Shown: positions 39,329 through 50,490, counted from the stretch's first letter. The stretch is 64,000 nt of DNA from Candidatus Altimarinota bacterium (GCA_028713325.1 JAQTON010000004.1:1-64000), one strand, 5' to 3'. Numbers and translations: made by a program. Notes: generated by a model from the sequence alone, not told the origin.

Positions 39329-39473
39329 GATGAAGAGATTTGATGTCAGCCGGTCAGTTTTCATTTCTTGTTCATATGAAGCCGATATATACCGAAGTAT
39401 ACCAAGGCCATATAAGCTTCTAAATGAAAACCGGCTTGCTTCCAATAATGAAATAAGGGGATTGCAATAGAGT

Positions 39474-40487
39474 CTACGTATTTTCTATAAAAAATCCATT
39501 TTCTTTTCTATATTTTGCAAAGAGAACATCTCATTTTTGCACTTGGGCGTTGCAAACCACAAAAGGTTCGTCATCTTCGAAATATTTGTCATGAACTGGA
39601 CGGACGGAAAGTTCCAGATGGTGTTTGGTGCGGAAATACTCCTGCACCGTTTGGCGGATATTGGTTTCCGTCGGAGGAAGTATAAACGGTTGATATTCTC
39701 GCTCTATTGAGGAATAATAAATGCGGTGATTTTCGTGAAGCACCACTTTGATGTGAACATCTTTGGTGGGAAATATCGTTTTTTTCTTTTTTTCCCGTAT
39801 TTCGAGGGCTCCTTGGGTTTTGAACCAGAGACAATCATTGAGGGGGTATTTTTTTGAAAGCTCTCTCCACTCAGTATCGCTGGATGGTTTTGTGTTGAGT
39901 GATACTTTCGATCCGAAATCCATAAATGCCGCATTCATTTCTCGTGCCGAAATTTCCGTGTTTTGAAAATCTTTCTCAAGGAATGTTTTTTCTTCCTGTG
40001 TGAGCTTTTGAGAACGAGTTCCATAATAATACCTCGAAAATATCTTTTCGAGATTGGTATCGAAACTGAGAACCGGTTCGTCATATACAAAAGCTCGAAT
40101 GGCCGCTGCGGTGTAGGGGCCAACTCCGGGGAGTTGCATGAGTTGTTCGGTATTGTTTGGAAATATTCACCCGCATTGTTCTGTAAGTATCTTTGCAGTT
40201 TTTAACATATTACGTGCCCGGGAATAGTATCCGAGCCCTTGATAATACGGAAAGAATTCTTCATAGGAGGTATTCGCAAGCGATTCTACTGTCGGAAATC
40301 ATTCAAGAATCTTATCATAGTAAGATACCACCCGCTCCACTTGCGTTTGTTGGAGGAGTATCTCCGAAAGCCAGATATGATAACCCTGATCTTTGACGGA
40401 GAGATGGAAATGTTGTCGCCAGGGAAGCGAATGGCGACCGTATGTTTTCGACCAACCAAGAAGAGAGAGAAAAGGAAATGGAGGCAT
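39474..40487 (-). CDS. mutY: A/G-specific adenine glycosylase MutY lacking the Fe-S cluster
   Basis: The protein has 337 residues with TGA-Gly at three or more places. Catalytic Glu lies in IWLSEILLQQTQV, the helix-hairpin-helix is LPGVGPYTAAAI, and the catalytic Asp is in SFDTN. The stretch that normally carries the four cluster cysteines reads SLNTKPSSDTEWRELSKKY and has only a single downstream Cys, so no [4Fe-4S] cluster can form. The C-terminal region with HIKVVLHENHRIYY resembles the NUDIX-like 8-oxoG recognition domain. MutY removes adenine opposite 8-oxoG. Clusterless MutY proteins are known from some anaerobes. Confidence 0.88.
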
Positions 40488-40651
40488 TTTGTGATAGTGT
40501 GAATATAAAATATTGGACAGAGGGATTATATGGTTTTTTCAAAATATAAGAAAGTTTTTAGTCACATTTTTAAAAAACTTTCAAATTTTAATCAAATTTT
40601 AATATTTGAACATATTCTTTCTGAAAGATTATTATCTTAATTTGCATTTCT

Positions 40652-41536
40652 ATGTTAGATATGAGAACTTCATTTTTAGACAGTAGAACAGAGGTAATGT
40701 TTCGAATTTCTAGTGAAATGGAAACGAACGCGATGAAACTCATCGGAATTACACGGGATTTTATAACACACGCTTTATCTGAAACCCCAACAGAACAAGA
40801 AGTTTGTGAATGTTTGAGAAAAAAGAGATTTCATTTTATCTCTCAAGGGATATTTGACGGGGCGGGAAATTTGAAAAAAACGGAACTTCTTGCCCGATTG
40901 CAGGAATCGAGCGGAAAGATATTATTTCCTTCTACCTTTACCCCGATTATAGAAATGAAAGGACTCAGTATAGTTTTTGATTATCTTGTGATGGAAAAGG
41001 CATTTGAACAGATTTTTTATAGAAACCCCTCTATTCCTTGTGCCATTAATATTAATCCTTCAACATTTGATTCCACTTTTATCAATGACGTCGATAGGCT
41101 TTATGAAATGTATAGCATACATCCTTCGCGGATTATATTTGAGATACTTGAAACAGAAAAGATTGATGACTATGACGATTTCAACACAACCCTTTCTGAA
41201 CTTCGAAAAAGGGGATATAAAATCGCTGTCGATGACTTTCATCCATTGTGAAATCACAATGCCATATGTATCGAGAATCTCATAGAAATTGATACGGTGA
41301 AAATTGACGGAGAATATATGAAAGATCTTTATTGCAAGAAGAATTCTTCGTTTACCGTAGAGGATTTTTCTGTCAATATTAAACACATTATAAATACGCA
41401 CCCCACTGTCGACATAGTAGTTGAAAAAATGGAAGATCATGGGATGTTTGAGTTCTTTCGGGACATTTTTGATGAACTCGGCATAAAAAACGTCTGCTTT
41501 CAGGGATACTATTTTGACAAAGGCTCCGATTTTTAG
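40652..41536 (+). CDS. EAL-domain protein, possibly degenerate
   Basis: The protein has 294 residues with one TGA-Gly (FHPLGNHN). An N-terminal helical segment precedes the domain. EAL landmarks follow in order: ELLARLQ in place of the signature E-x-L-R, ININPST, RIIFEILETE, the loop VDDFHPLG, VKIDGEYM, VVEKMED and CFQGYYFDKGS. The metal and base positions (Glu, Asp-Asp, Lys, Gln) are mostly kept, but the signature ELL and the FHPLG loop deviate. It may cleave c-di-GMP weakly or only bind it. PilB in this window carries c-di-GMP-binding-type repeats. Confidence 0.8.
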
Positions 41537-42642
41537 TTTTTTTCAAATCCTTTTGCACATACATACCCCGTCGCCCATGCCTGCTGGAGATTAAAGCCTC
41601 CGGTTTTCCCGGTGAGATCGAGCACTTCCCCTATGAAATAGAGATGCTCGATTTTTTTTGACTCGAAATAATTGGTCAACTCCGAAAGCTTCACTCCGCC
41701 TCCGGTAACCTTTGCTTCGCTCCATGGTTTGAGGTCTTGCAAATGGAATGTCACATCGTTTTTCATCTTATCGAGCTCAAAAAAACTCTTCACTTTTTTG
41801 GTCATGCTTTCCTCATGGAACGTGAGTTTTACAGTGATATGTTCTTCAAAATAAGTTTTTTGTTGAGATTCTTTGATCCCCATTTTTCGAAGGTGTTCCC
41901 CGAGTTTTATAACCGCATTGAAAACGATTGGTCCGGAGAGTCCTGTGTGAGTAAAGAGAAAAGACCCCGTTTCGTTATAGAGGAGTTTTTTATCGTCATA
42001 GAGTGAAAGTGTGAGATCGAGGGTGCTTCCCGAGAGTTCTGCCAAATCTTCTCGTGTTACCATACCACAGAGTCCACGATACGGATCGGTTATATCGATG
42101 TCGAATTGTTTCGCAATGGCGTATCCGAATCCATCGGTTCCCACTTGCGAAAAGCTTTTTCCTCCGGTTGCGATAATGAGGTTTCGCCCCTCTATAATTT
42201 TTCCGGACGCTTCATGAACCAAAAAAACATCATCCATTTTCTCTATTTTAACGATATCGCACCTTGTCTCAATTTCCGTATTATTTTTCTGCGATTCCCG
42301 CATCAAGAGTTCGAGAAGATCTTTGGATTTTCCACTCTCGAGGATAACCCGTCCCCGATCTTCGATACATGTTATAATCCCATGTTTTTCCACCCAGTCG
42401 ATCATATCATAGTTTGAGAACTTTGCGAGAAGGCTGTGAATGGCTTTTATATTTTCCCCGAAATAATCGTCCTCGGGTGATATATCGATGTTCGTAACAT
42501 TGCAACGCTCTCATCCTGAAAGGATAACTTTTTTTCCGAGAGAACTATTCTTTTCAAGGATGATTTTCCGAAGGTTTTTCGGAGCGAATATGGAATAGAA
42601 GAGACCGGCAGCACCGCCACCGATGATAATAATGTCATACAT
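41533..42642 (-). CDS. HI0933/BaiN-family FAD-dependent oxidoreductase
   Basis: The protein has 369 residues from ATG 42642. The dinucleotide-binding GGGAAGLFYSIF lies at the start, LGKKVILSGGERCNVTN includes a UGA-Gly, and LIIATGGKSFSQVGTDGFGYAIA, LLFTH-type GLSGPIVF, AKVTGGGVKLSEL and the C-terminal LTGKTGGFNLQQAWATGYVC are family hallmarks. The protein is of the usual length. Physiological substrate is unknown for most members. Its end overlaps the convergent EAL gene by 4 bp. Confidence 0.88.
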
Positions 42643-42772
42643 AAGACTGAAGATATTGAAAATATTTTCATAGAATATATCCCGTTTTCTTTTTTTCGCG
42701 AATTTACTTGCAAATCTTTTGCAAAAAAACAGTTTTTCCATATAAATATCCACGCTTTAGAGCAAGGCTTGG

Positions 42773-42868
42773 AATTTTAGATATATCTTTTCTCGCTTCC
42801 TGCGGAACTCGTCTATTATCCGATGACTCAGACAGTCCTCGGTATCACTCGAAAAATATATCTAAAAT
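42773..42868 (-). repeat. Intergenic inverted repeat, family B copy 2 (inverted)
   Basis: ATTTTAGATATATCTTTTCTCG and CGAAAAATATATCTAAAAT enclose a core with CTTCCTGCGGAACTCG and ACAGTCCTCGGT, the inverse of the copy at 30376. The outer stem sequence differs from that copy but pairs. Confidence 0.75.
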
Positions 42869-42888
42869 AATAGTGAGATAAATATTAT

Positions 42889-42976
42889 GGAGAGGTCGCA
42901 TAGTGGCCTAGTGCGCACCCTTGGAAAGGGTGTGTGGGGCAACCCACCGGGAGTTCGAATCTCCCTCTCTCCGCCA
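42889..42976 (+). tRNA. tRNA-Ser(GGA)
   Basis: The 88-nt class II tRNA has acceptor GGAGAGG/CTCTCTCC-type pairing, anticodon loop TTGGAAA, a long variable arm (TGTGGGGCAACCCACC), T loop GTTCGAATC and encoded CCA. It reads UCC/UCU. Confidence 0.93.
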
Positions 42977-42986
42977 TTGTAAATAA

Positions 42987-43022
42987 AAATATCCGTCCCG
43001 AGTACTCGGGACGGATATTTTA
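42987..43022. terminator. Bidirectional intrinsic terminator
   Basis: This is a perfect palindrome, AAAATATCCGTCCCGAGT paired with its inverse, with T-runs on both strands. It separates tRNA-Ser from convergent pilB. Confidence 0.9.
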
Positions 43023-43035
43023 AAATCTATAGATT

Positions 43036-45738
43036 TTACTCGGAGAGTTTTTCTAGAGAGTCATTATATTCTCCGTATACGGCATTTTCTATTTCAGTTT
43101 CGGACAATTCACCTACCAATAATCTCTCTATTTCATCCACAGTCCTTTTGACTTTCGGAAATTGGAGAGTTTTGACGAGGCGCAATACTTCGCCAAGTGT
43201 TGTTTCTCCGCAAAGTGCACGATAGAATCCATCTTCAACCATATTGGTCATCCCATGCTTTCTTGCTGTTGTTTCCAGTTGTCAAGATGTACAACCTGCC
43301 AATACCGACACTTTAAGTTCTTCGTTTACACAGAAAAGTTCCACTATGGTGAGACGTCCATTAAAACCGGTATGATTACATTCCTTGCATCCTTTTCCAC
43401 AATAAAACTTTGTTTCATGTTTTTCCATATATTCATCAACTCCAGCGATGAATCTTTTAAAATAACTCAATTCTTTTTGATCGGGTTCTTGAGGTGTTTT
43501 ACAGTGAGTACATATCTTTCTAACGAGACGTTGCCCAAGTATGGATACGAGCGTAGAGCCGAGGAGAAAAGGTTTAATTCCCATATCGATGAGACGAGTT
43601 ATCGCCGAAACTGCATCGTTCGTATGAAGCGTGGTAAAGAGTAAATGTCCGGTAAGTCCAGCTGTCAACGCAGCTTCCGCAGATTCCTTATCACGCATTT
43701 CTCCAAACATGATGACATCGGGATCCTGTCTCAAAACTCCTTTAAGAACCTCGGGAAACGGCAATTCAAAATGTCCACCGGCATTTATCTGATTTGCCCC
43801 GGACAATACATATTCCGGAGGATTTTCAATAGTAACGATATTTACTTCGGAGGTATTTAAGCTTGCGAGCGTTGAATGAAGTGTTGTTGTCTTTCCGCTT
43901 CCCGTCGGTCCCGTAACGATAACGATACCATTCGCCATACTACAGATGAGTTCGTATTTTCGTGCGATATTTTTGTGAATGCCCAATTCTCCCAAGCTTG
44001 GAATTTTCTCATTTTGTATGAGAATTCTTGTAACAAGTTTTTCACCGTTTACATACGGCATTATTGAAAATCGGAGATCTGCGAATGTACTCTTATCTAC
44101 ATAATGTATGCTTTTTCTTCCATCAAAGATTCGGTCTTTTTTTAGTGCATCCTTGAAATGAAATACGTGTTTCAGTCCCTGGATAAAAAATTCTTTTACC
44201 GAAAGAGGGAGATCCATAAGGGGCAGAAGTATTCCATCCACACGGACTCGTACTCGCACCTTATCTCTCATCGGTTCTATATGAATATCCGATGCTCGCA
44301 TGTCTATGGAACGCATAAGAATTTCCGCAAACATATTGAGATTTTGATTTTTAGAATTGAAAAGCTCTTTTCCAATTTTGAATACATCATCTTTTTTAAT
44401 ATCCATATCGGTTTGAGCTCTGGTTTTTATGATATCTCTCTCGGCGGCATTTCTGAGTGCTATTTCCTGTTCGAAAGATTTTTTCAAAAATGCCGAAATT
44501 TCTTCAGGTGGGGCATAATCAAAGGAGAGATCGATATTGGCTTTATTATCAGAATCTGAGTTTTTGGTTTTTTTGAAATCATAGGTGTGCTGTCTCAACA
44601 AGATAATGTCTTTATATTTTCGAGAAATTTCCCTTCGGATGTGCTCTACTCATTCTCCTGAATTTTCATGATATATGATGGTAATCGCATATCCTCCATT
44701 ATCATTTTGGTATATTTTATAAGGAATAAAATTATACTTTTTAAGGGTTTCCTTACTAAAAAGAAAAAAGAGACTCATATTTGTCTCGGAAGTTTTTGGA
44801 CATACGCGAACCATGTCCTTCTGTTTCGCGATGATTTGTATGAAACGTTCTTTGCTCACTATTCACATATCTTCGATAAGAATATCTCCGATTTTTCGTT
44901 CGATGCCTTTATTTTGAAAATCCATCTGTATTTTCATAGCTTCTTCCAATTGGTTTTTGTTGACGAGTCCATAGGCAAGGAGAAGTTCTCCTGTCTGCAT
45001 GGAATATCCTTTGCTGTTCGTAAAATATAGGAATTTTTTTCGGTCAATGAGATTAAGTGCCATAAGCACTTCTCATAAAAGCATGTGCTTTCATGCTTCC
45101 TGTTGTTCTTTTTGGTATTTCAAAGCTTTTTTCAGAGCATCTTTGTTTATATAATGTTCTTTTATAAGAGCTTCTCCAAGTTTTAATTTATTTGGAGAGA
45201 GTCATTTTGGAATTTCAAGGGAAGAAGTCGGTTTAATCTCCGACTGTTGCGGAGTATCAGGTTTTTGAGCAATAGAAGATATGGTCGACTGGATCTGTTC
45301 CTGTGAAGAATCAGGTTTCGGAACGACAGAAGATATATTCGGTTTAATCTGCCGTTGTTGGTTGAGAATTTCATCAAGAGTTTCTTGCGTTATCAATTTC
45401 AGATCCTCTACGCAGATTTCCCCGATGAATTTCGTCTTCCCCTGTTTTTGATAATCTTGCTGGATCATAAAGGCGGTCGTCATATCTTCCATCGTGGCAA
45501 GACCGTTTCCGAGCAGGATTTCTCCAATCTGGAGAGAAAGCTTTTTAGATATGGAGTTAAGTGCAGTTATAGCTTCACCAAGCGTAACATCCTTTCCTTG
45601 TTTCTTTTCTGAGATTTGGTGCCGCATGGTTTTTACCAACTCTTCGGTGCTTAAAACTCCCCTGTCGACAAGAAGCTCACCAATACGCTTGAGTTTGTGC
45701 GGAGTTTCTGCGGATGTGGCTGAAACAGAAGAGGTCAT
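43036..45738 (-). CDS. pilB: Type IV pilus assembly ATPase PilB with four MshEN-type repeats
   Basis: The protein has 900 residues against about 560-580 for typical PilB; four TGA-Gly codons join the pieces. Residues 1-320 hold four tandem units, each with an R/QxGExLLxxGL pattern (RIGELLVDRGVLSTEEL, QIGEILLGNGLATMED, KLGEALIKEHYINK, QTGELLLAYGLVNKN), the MshEN signature that binds c-di-GMP in relatives. The ATPase core has ASDIHIEP, GPTGSGKTTT (Walker A), VIMFGEMRD (Walker B), LHTNDA and the zinc cysteines CTHC and CGKGCKEC. It powers pilus extension. The extra repeats and the nearby EAL gene suggest control by c-di-GMP. Confidence 0.92.
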
Positions 45739-45918
45739 ATTAAAAAATATGGATTATTTTGATACGGATTTTCTTTCAAGAAACTATTATATGACAGAAT
45801 GGAACTTCTCTAATATAATGTATATTCCTATAAAAAGCAAACTTATGGAATTATCCTATTTTTTCTCCTCTTTGTTCAGAGAGAGGCACTTCGACGGGAT
45901 GTTGTCAGGATGATTTTT

Positions 45919-46659
45919 CTATTCCCACAATTTCATCGCACTCATTCCAATAACCCCCATTATAAAGCACGCTATCGTGAGATATTTGTATTTCGATTGA
46001 CTGTGGACAACGGGGAGGAGATCTGTGGCAGAAACATAGAGGAGAGAGCCTCCGGCAAATGCAGTAAGAAGAGCGGTAGATATTTCGCCCGTATAAGAGA
46101 GAAGCACATCCGATAGGTAGAATCCAATCGGTGCCGCGAGAGCGAAAAGAACAAGTGCTCCAATCTGGGTTTTTCTTTGGAATCCTGATTCTTGGAATAT
46201 GGCGGCAAGCGAGAGGGAGATGGGGATTTGATGGATGACTACTCCAAAAAGTATGCTGTACCCGAGAATGCTTGATATCCCGAATCCGGCACGAATCCCC
46301 AGTCCATCGAAGATGGTGTGGATGAAAATTGCGATGAGAGTGACGAGTGCCACATGATTGTAGTGCTCATGGGGATCCTCGTGGGTATGGTCCCCATGTT
46401 TATGATCGTTTCGGTGTTTGGTTAAAAGTTCTTCCACGAGATAGATGATGAGGAATCATCCCATAAATGCATAGATGGCAATATTGCTCGATTCAAGGGA
46501 TTCTGTCAGAATATGCACGAGCGATACCGCGAGCATAGAACCGGCTCCGAGGGCTATGAGGAGATTTAAAATAGTCCCGTTTATTTTCTGGAAAAAATAC
46601 AAAATTATCCCGGTTGCAGAGATGAGAAAAAGAGCGGCGAGAGGGAGAAAAAGATTCAT
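45919..46659 (-). CDS. ZIP family metal transporter
   Basis: The protein has 246 residues with eight hydrophobic segments and one TGA-Gly after helix 2. The long cytoplasmic loop is His-rich (HRNDHKHGDHTHEDPHEHYN), as in ZIP carriers. Helices 4 and 5 carry the transport-site residues in IFIHTIFDGLGIRAG and GVVIHQIPISLSLAAIF (His-Asp and His-Pro). The family imports zinc or other divalent metals; direction and metal are not certain. The next gene upstream is a small protein 30 bp away on the same strand. Confidence 0.88.
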
Positions 46660-46689
46660 AAAATAATGAGGAGAATAAAGAAATACGGA

Positions 46690-46905
46690 TTATTTTTTCA
46701 TATCTTTCTCGGTCATGTTGTTTGCTACGGTGGAACGGACATGATTGAGAATGTTGTCCATATTGCGTGTGAGCTGAAGGGCTACATCTCTTTTTCCAGC
46801 GACTATGGCATCTAAAACTTTTTCACCTTCCATTCTCATTTGAGCGAGTTGTCTTTGTATATAGAGTCTTGAGTTTTCGGACATTGGAATATAGTTTTCT
46901 TCCAT
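46690..46905 (-). CDS. Small hypothetical protein
   Basis: The protein has 71 residues from ATG 46905 (MEENYIPMSENSRLY); an upstream ATG at 46956 would overlap the promoter-like site. It is helical and charged: RQLAQMRMEGEKVLDAIVAG, then LTRNMDNILNHVRSTVANNM. No family is known to me. It sits before the ZIP gene with a 30-bp gap and may share its transcript. Confidence 0.55.
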   Translation of the reverse strand: MEENYIPMSENSRLYIQRQLAQMRMEGEKVLDAIVAGKRDVALQLTRNMDNILNHVRSTVANNMTEKDMKK

Positions 46906-46956
46906 AAAATTTATTTTTTTATAAAATGTAAAATTTCTATGAATGAAATATTCCAT

Positions 46957-46986
46957 ATGATACTATGGTTTTTCCGTAAAAGTCAA
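46957..46986 (-). promoter_or_regulatory. Candidate promoter of the small gene and ZIP transporter
   Basis: TTGACT (46981-46986) and TATCAT (46957-46962) have an 18-bp spacer containing TTTACGGAAAAACC. A near-identical element lies before the next minus-strand gene at 47506-47532. Confidence 0.55.
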
Positions 46987-46990
46987 TAAA

Positions 46991-47025
46991 AAATACCCCC
47001 CGAGAACACGAAGTTCCGGGGAGTT
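46991..47025 (-). terminator. Intrinsic terminator
   Basis: The minus-strand CTCCCCGGAACTTCGTGTTCTCGGGG stem with one bulge is followed by TATTTTTTA. It lies directly after the stop of the 47030 gene. Confidence 0.75.
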
Positions 47026-47029
47026 ATTG

Positions 47030-47464
47030 CTATTTTCTGCTACCGTTGCGTCTAGTGAGACGAGAAGGAGTCAGTTTTTGTTTTTGCGGACGACCGTGCA
47101 GATCGCGGTGAATGCCCCGGGGAAGTTTCAGATTCCCCGAAGAGAGAGTACGAGTCGCATGATTCCCCTGTTTTTGGTGCTGATGCCGATGATTAGCATG
47201 TACACTGGGTTTTATTTTTTGTTGCACGCTCCCCAGAAGGATATTCATATGGGCACTCATCCCGAGCACATGAGTGAGTCTGTGCAGACTGTTTAGAGCA
47301 AAAACTACAATTGGGATTCTCCTCATTTCTTTTTCCTCCTCAAGATGTGTGGTAAGAATGGTAGGTAGGTGTTTTGTAAGCGATTCTATCCGTTTGGCAA
47401 TCTCATGTGTGATGCACAAATGATTGAAATCACCTCCGGTTATAAAGATTCCACGCTGGTTCAT
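47030..47464 (-). CDS. Basic hypothetical protein
   Basis: The protein has 144 residues, very rich in His, Arg and Lys, with no membrane segment or known domain. It begins MNQRGIFITGGDFNHLC and ends in a strongly basic tail (LPRGIHRDLHGRPQKQK). A promoter-like element upstream and a terminator right after the stop support a real single-gene transcript. RNA or DNA binding is suggested only by charge. A shorter reading frame on the other strand is less convincing. Confidence 0.5.
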   Translation of the reverse strand: MNQRGIFITGGDFNHLCITHEIAKRIESLTKHLPTILTTHLEEEKEMRRIPIVVFALNSLHRLTHVLGMSAHMNILLGSVQQKIKPSVHANHRHQHQKQGNHATRTLSSGNLKLPRGIHRDLHGRPQKQKLTPSRLTRRNGSRK

Positions 47465-47505
47465 AGATATTTCTCCCTCGATTTATTTTGAAACGAGTAC
47501 TTGAG

Positions 47506-47532
47506 ATGATACGGTTTTTTCGTAAAAGTCAA
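47506..47532 (-). promoter_or_regulatory. Candidate promoter of the 47030 gene
   Basis: TTGACT (47527-47532) and TATCAT (47506-47511) are 15 bp apart. The spacer TTTACGAAAAAACCG repeats the one in the 46957 promoter, hinting at a shared control element. Confidence 0.45.
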
Positions 47533-47604
47533 GAGATATACTTCCTATTGCTTTTTCTTCTCGAATCCATATGATATCCGGGTTATTTTTCCAAATCATT
47601 TACT

Positions 47605-49245
47605 ATGTCCGACTCTCGTCTCGCACTTGCGAACCTCCTCTTCCCGAATCTTCCGCATACACCCGAATCCCTTGAGATTCTTTATCCTCCTCGGAACGCT
47701 TCGGTCGTGACTCGCGTTGGTCCGAGCCCGACGGGGTTTCTCCATATCGGAACCGTATACACCGCACTTTTATCTGAAAGAATAGCTCATTTGAACGGTT
47801 GAGTATTCTATATCCGCAATGAAGATACGGACGATAAGCGTGAGATTGAAAACGCGGCGCACATTATGGTGGATGGGATAAGGAAGTTCGGTATCCAAAT
47901 CGATGAAGGGGGAATCGGTCCGGATCATTCGGATATGGGTTCCTATGGTCCGTATTCACAGTCCAAACGAGGTGCTATCTATCAAGCCTATGTAAAAGAA
48001 TTGGTCGTTCGAGGAATGGCGTATCCTTGTTTTCTCTCCGAAGAAGAATCTACTACGATACGTGAAGAACAAACTATCGCGAAACAACCACTCGGAATCT
48101 ATGGATCTTACAGTCCTTGGCGCGTTGCGACTCTGGAGGAAGTTCAGACAGCTCTTTTGGAAGGGAAGAAATACGTTCTCCGATTTCGCACTCATGGAAA
48201 TCCGAGCAAACGAGTGAATCTCCACGATGAAATCCGGGGAGATATCGAAATGCAGGATAATTTTATGGATACGGTTCTCTTGAAACAGACGGGAATTCCT
48301 ACCTATCATCTCGCTCATGTGGCAGACGATCATTTGATGCGAACGACCCATGTGATGCGCGGGGACGAATGGATTGCATCATATCCGCTTCATATTCAAT
48401 TGACGGAAGCACTTGGTTTTACTCCTCCGAAGTATATCCATATCGCTCCGCTTTGTAAACTCGAAGGAGGAAATAAACGCAAGCTCAGTAAACGAAAAGA
48501 TCCCGAGGCGAATGTGGAATTTTTTTTCGAACAAGGCTACACGATAGAAGCACTTGTGGATTATATGCTCGGTATCATGGATTCCGGGTACGAGGCATGG
48601 AGACTCGAAAATCCGGATGCCGATTATAAGACCTATCCGCTCTCGATAGAGAAACTTCCTCTTTCCGGGGCACTTTTCGATAGAGAAAAACTCAATTCCA
48701 TCGCAAACAATTTTCTTACCAAACTTTCCACCGAAGAGCTCCAGAAACGAGGACTCGAATGGGCTCGAAAATACGACAGAGAACTCGCGAAACTTATGGA
48801 ACTTTCTCCAGAACTGACATATAATGCTCTCGATATCGAACGCCATACCGAGAAAGACCCGAGACGATTCACGGTTTTTTCCGATCTTCGCGATCAGCTT
48901 CAGTTTTTCTACGAAGAAACTTTCGAATCCCTCAAAAGTAGTGTTCCGACACTTCCCGAGTGCATCACTCCTGAGATTCAAAGGGCATTTGTGGAAGACT
49001 ATCTCAAGGCGTATGATCCGACTATGGATCGAGATACATGGTTTGAACAGTTGAAAACTATCGCTCATGCTCACAAGTTCGCTCGAACCGGAGAAGAGTG
49101 GAAAACCGGCGAATATCACGGAAGGGTCGGAGATATTGCCATGATGCTCCGTCTCCTCCTCTGTGCTTCGGCCAAAACTCCCGATCTCTGCTACACGATG
49201 CGAGTCCTTGGAAGAGAGACGATGGAGAGACGATTGAAGGGATAG
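47605..49245 (+). CDS. gltX: Glutamyl-tRNA synthetase
   Basis: The protein has 546 residues with one TGA-Gly (LNGGVFYIR). Class I signatures are present: TRVGPSPTGFLHIGT (HIGH), FYIRNEDTDDKRE, LAHVADDHLMRTTHVMRGDEW, and RKLSKRKDPEANV (KMSKS equivalent). The C-terminal anticodon-binding helical region is longer than usual for bacterial GluRS (about 470). The enzyme charges tRNA-Glu, and possibly tRNA-Gln where an amidotransferase corrects it. A tail gene follows 81 bp later. Confidence 0.94.
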
Positions 49246-49326
49246 CATCAAATAGAAAACGAAATATTGATTTTTCATGGGAAATTCATACACTCGGGGA
49301 TATATTTCCGTAATTATTTTATCTCT

Positions 49327-50490
49327 GTGCGAATTATTTATTTTACGGATACGTTTTATCCTACGACGAATGGTATTGTTACGAGTATTATTTCTTTTTC
49401 TCGCGAACTTGCTGACCGGGGACACGAGATATGTATCGTGGTTCCCGATAACCCGGGGGTTTGAGGCTTCGAATACCCCGGCATTGAAATCCTTCCGGTA
49501 AAAGGATTTCCCGCATTTTTCTACCCGGACTTCAAAATTACTTTTATTTTCACTCCATCGCTCATTCGGAAAATCCGAAAATTCAAGCCTGACATTATTC
49601 ACTATCATACGCAATTTGTACTTGGATGGCAGGCAATTGTACTCGGGAAGATACTGAAAATCCCTCGAATTGGAACATTTCACACCTATATTGCGGATGA
49701 ATGATACCTCAAGGTAATAGGTCTCGAAAATTTTCATATTTTCGGAGAACTCGGATGGAAATACAATAACTTTTTTTACGAGCATTGCGAGCACGTCATT
49801 TCTCCAAGTATCAATGCCCGAGAGGAACTTGTTAATCATGGGATTCCCGCAGAAAAAGTTTCCATTCTCCCGAATCCACTTCCGACAGAGAAAAAGACGA
49901 CACTCGTTCATCTCGACATCGCTACACAAACTCCGAATATCATCTTCTCTATTGGGAGGCTTTCCAAAGAGAAAAGTTTCGATGTTTGCATAGAAACCAT
50001 CCACTTGGTTTCAAAAAAAATTTTTGATGTATGTTTTGTGGTCGTTGGAGACGGTCCGGAAAGGGAGAATCTTGAGGAACTTTCGAAGAAACTCGGTATC
50101 GAGAACAATATTCGATTTCTCGGAAAGATCCCGCACGAAGATCTCTTGAACTCCGATATATTTGCCCGGTCGAAATGTTTCTTGACCGCATCCACAACAG
50201 AAACTCAGGGTATTACTATCATCGAAGCCATGTCCTTCGGACTCCCCATCGTCTGAGTGGACGAGAAATGAGTAGGAGAAATGATAGAGGACAATGGATA
50301 CAAGGCAAAAGCCTGAAATACCGAAGAGCTTGCCAACTATTGCATATCCTTGCTGGAAGATGCGAAACTTCAAAAGAAACTTTCGGAGCGAAGCCTTCAG
50401 ATAGTGAAAAAGTATGATGTATGAAAACTCACGGATAACCTCGAATCTATTTATCAACAAGTTATCAACCATGGACCAAGAAAGAAATAA
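49327..50490 (+). CDS. Glycosyltransferase family 4
   Basis: The protein has 387 residues from GTG 49327, chosen because the GT-B N-terminus begins there (RIIYFTDTFYPTTNGIVTSI). Then come HEICIVVPDNPG, IIHYHTQFVLGW, the second-domain start IIFSIGRLSKEKSFDV, VVVGDGPERENL and the E-x7-E signature in TASTTETQGITIIEAMSFGLP. Six or more UGA-Gly codons occur, including the GVDEKGVGEM segment. The layout resembles mannosyl- or glucosyl-transferases of glycolipid synthesis. It overlaps the following glycosyltransferase gene by 20 bp, so the two are coupled. Confidence 0.88.

Noticed and set aside
45751-46000. A plus-strand frame before the ZIP gene beginning MDYFDTDFLSRNYY
   Set aside because: It runs into the ZIP gene on the other strand, has no family pattern and no promoter.
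47027-47296. A plus-strand frame of 89 residues
   Set aside because: It overlaps the minus-strand basic protein, which has a promoter-like element and a terminator in the right places.
48379-50004. A 541-residue minus-strand frame opposite gltX and the GT4 gene
   Set aside because: It spans two genes with clear catalytic motifs on the other strand and shows no domain of its own.
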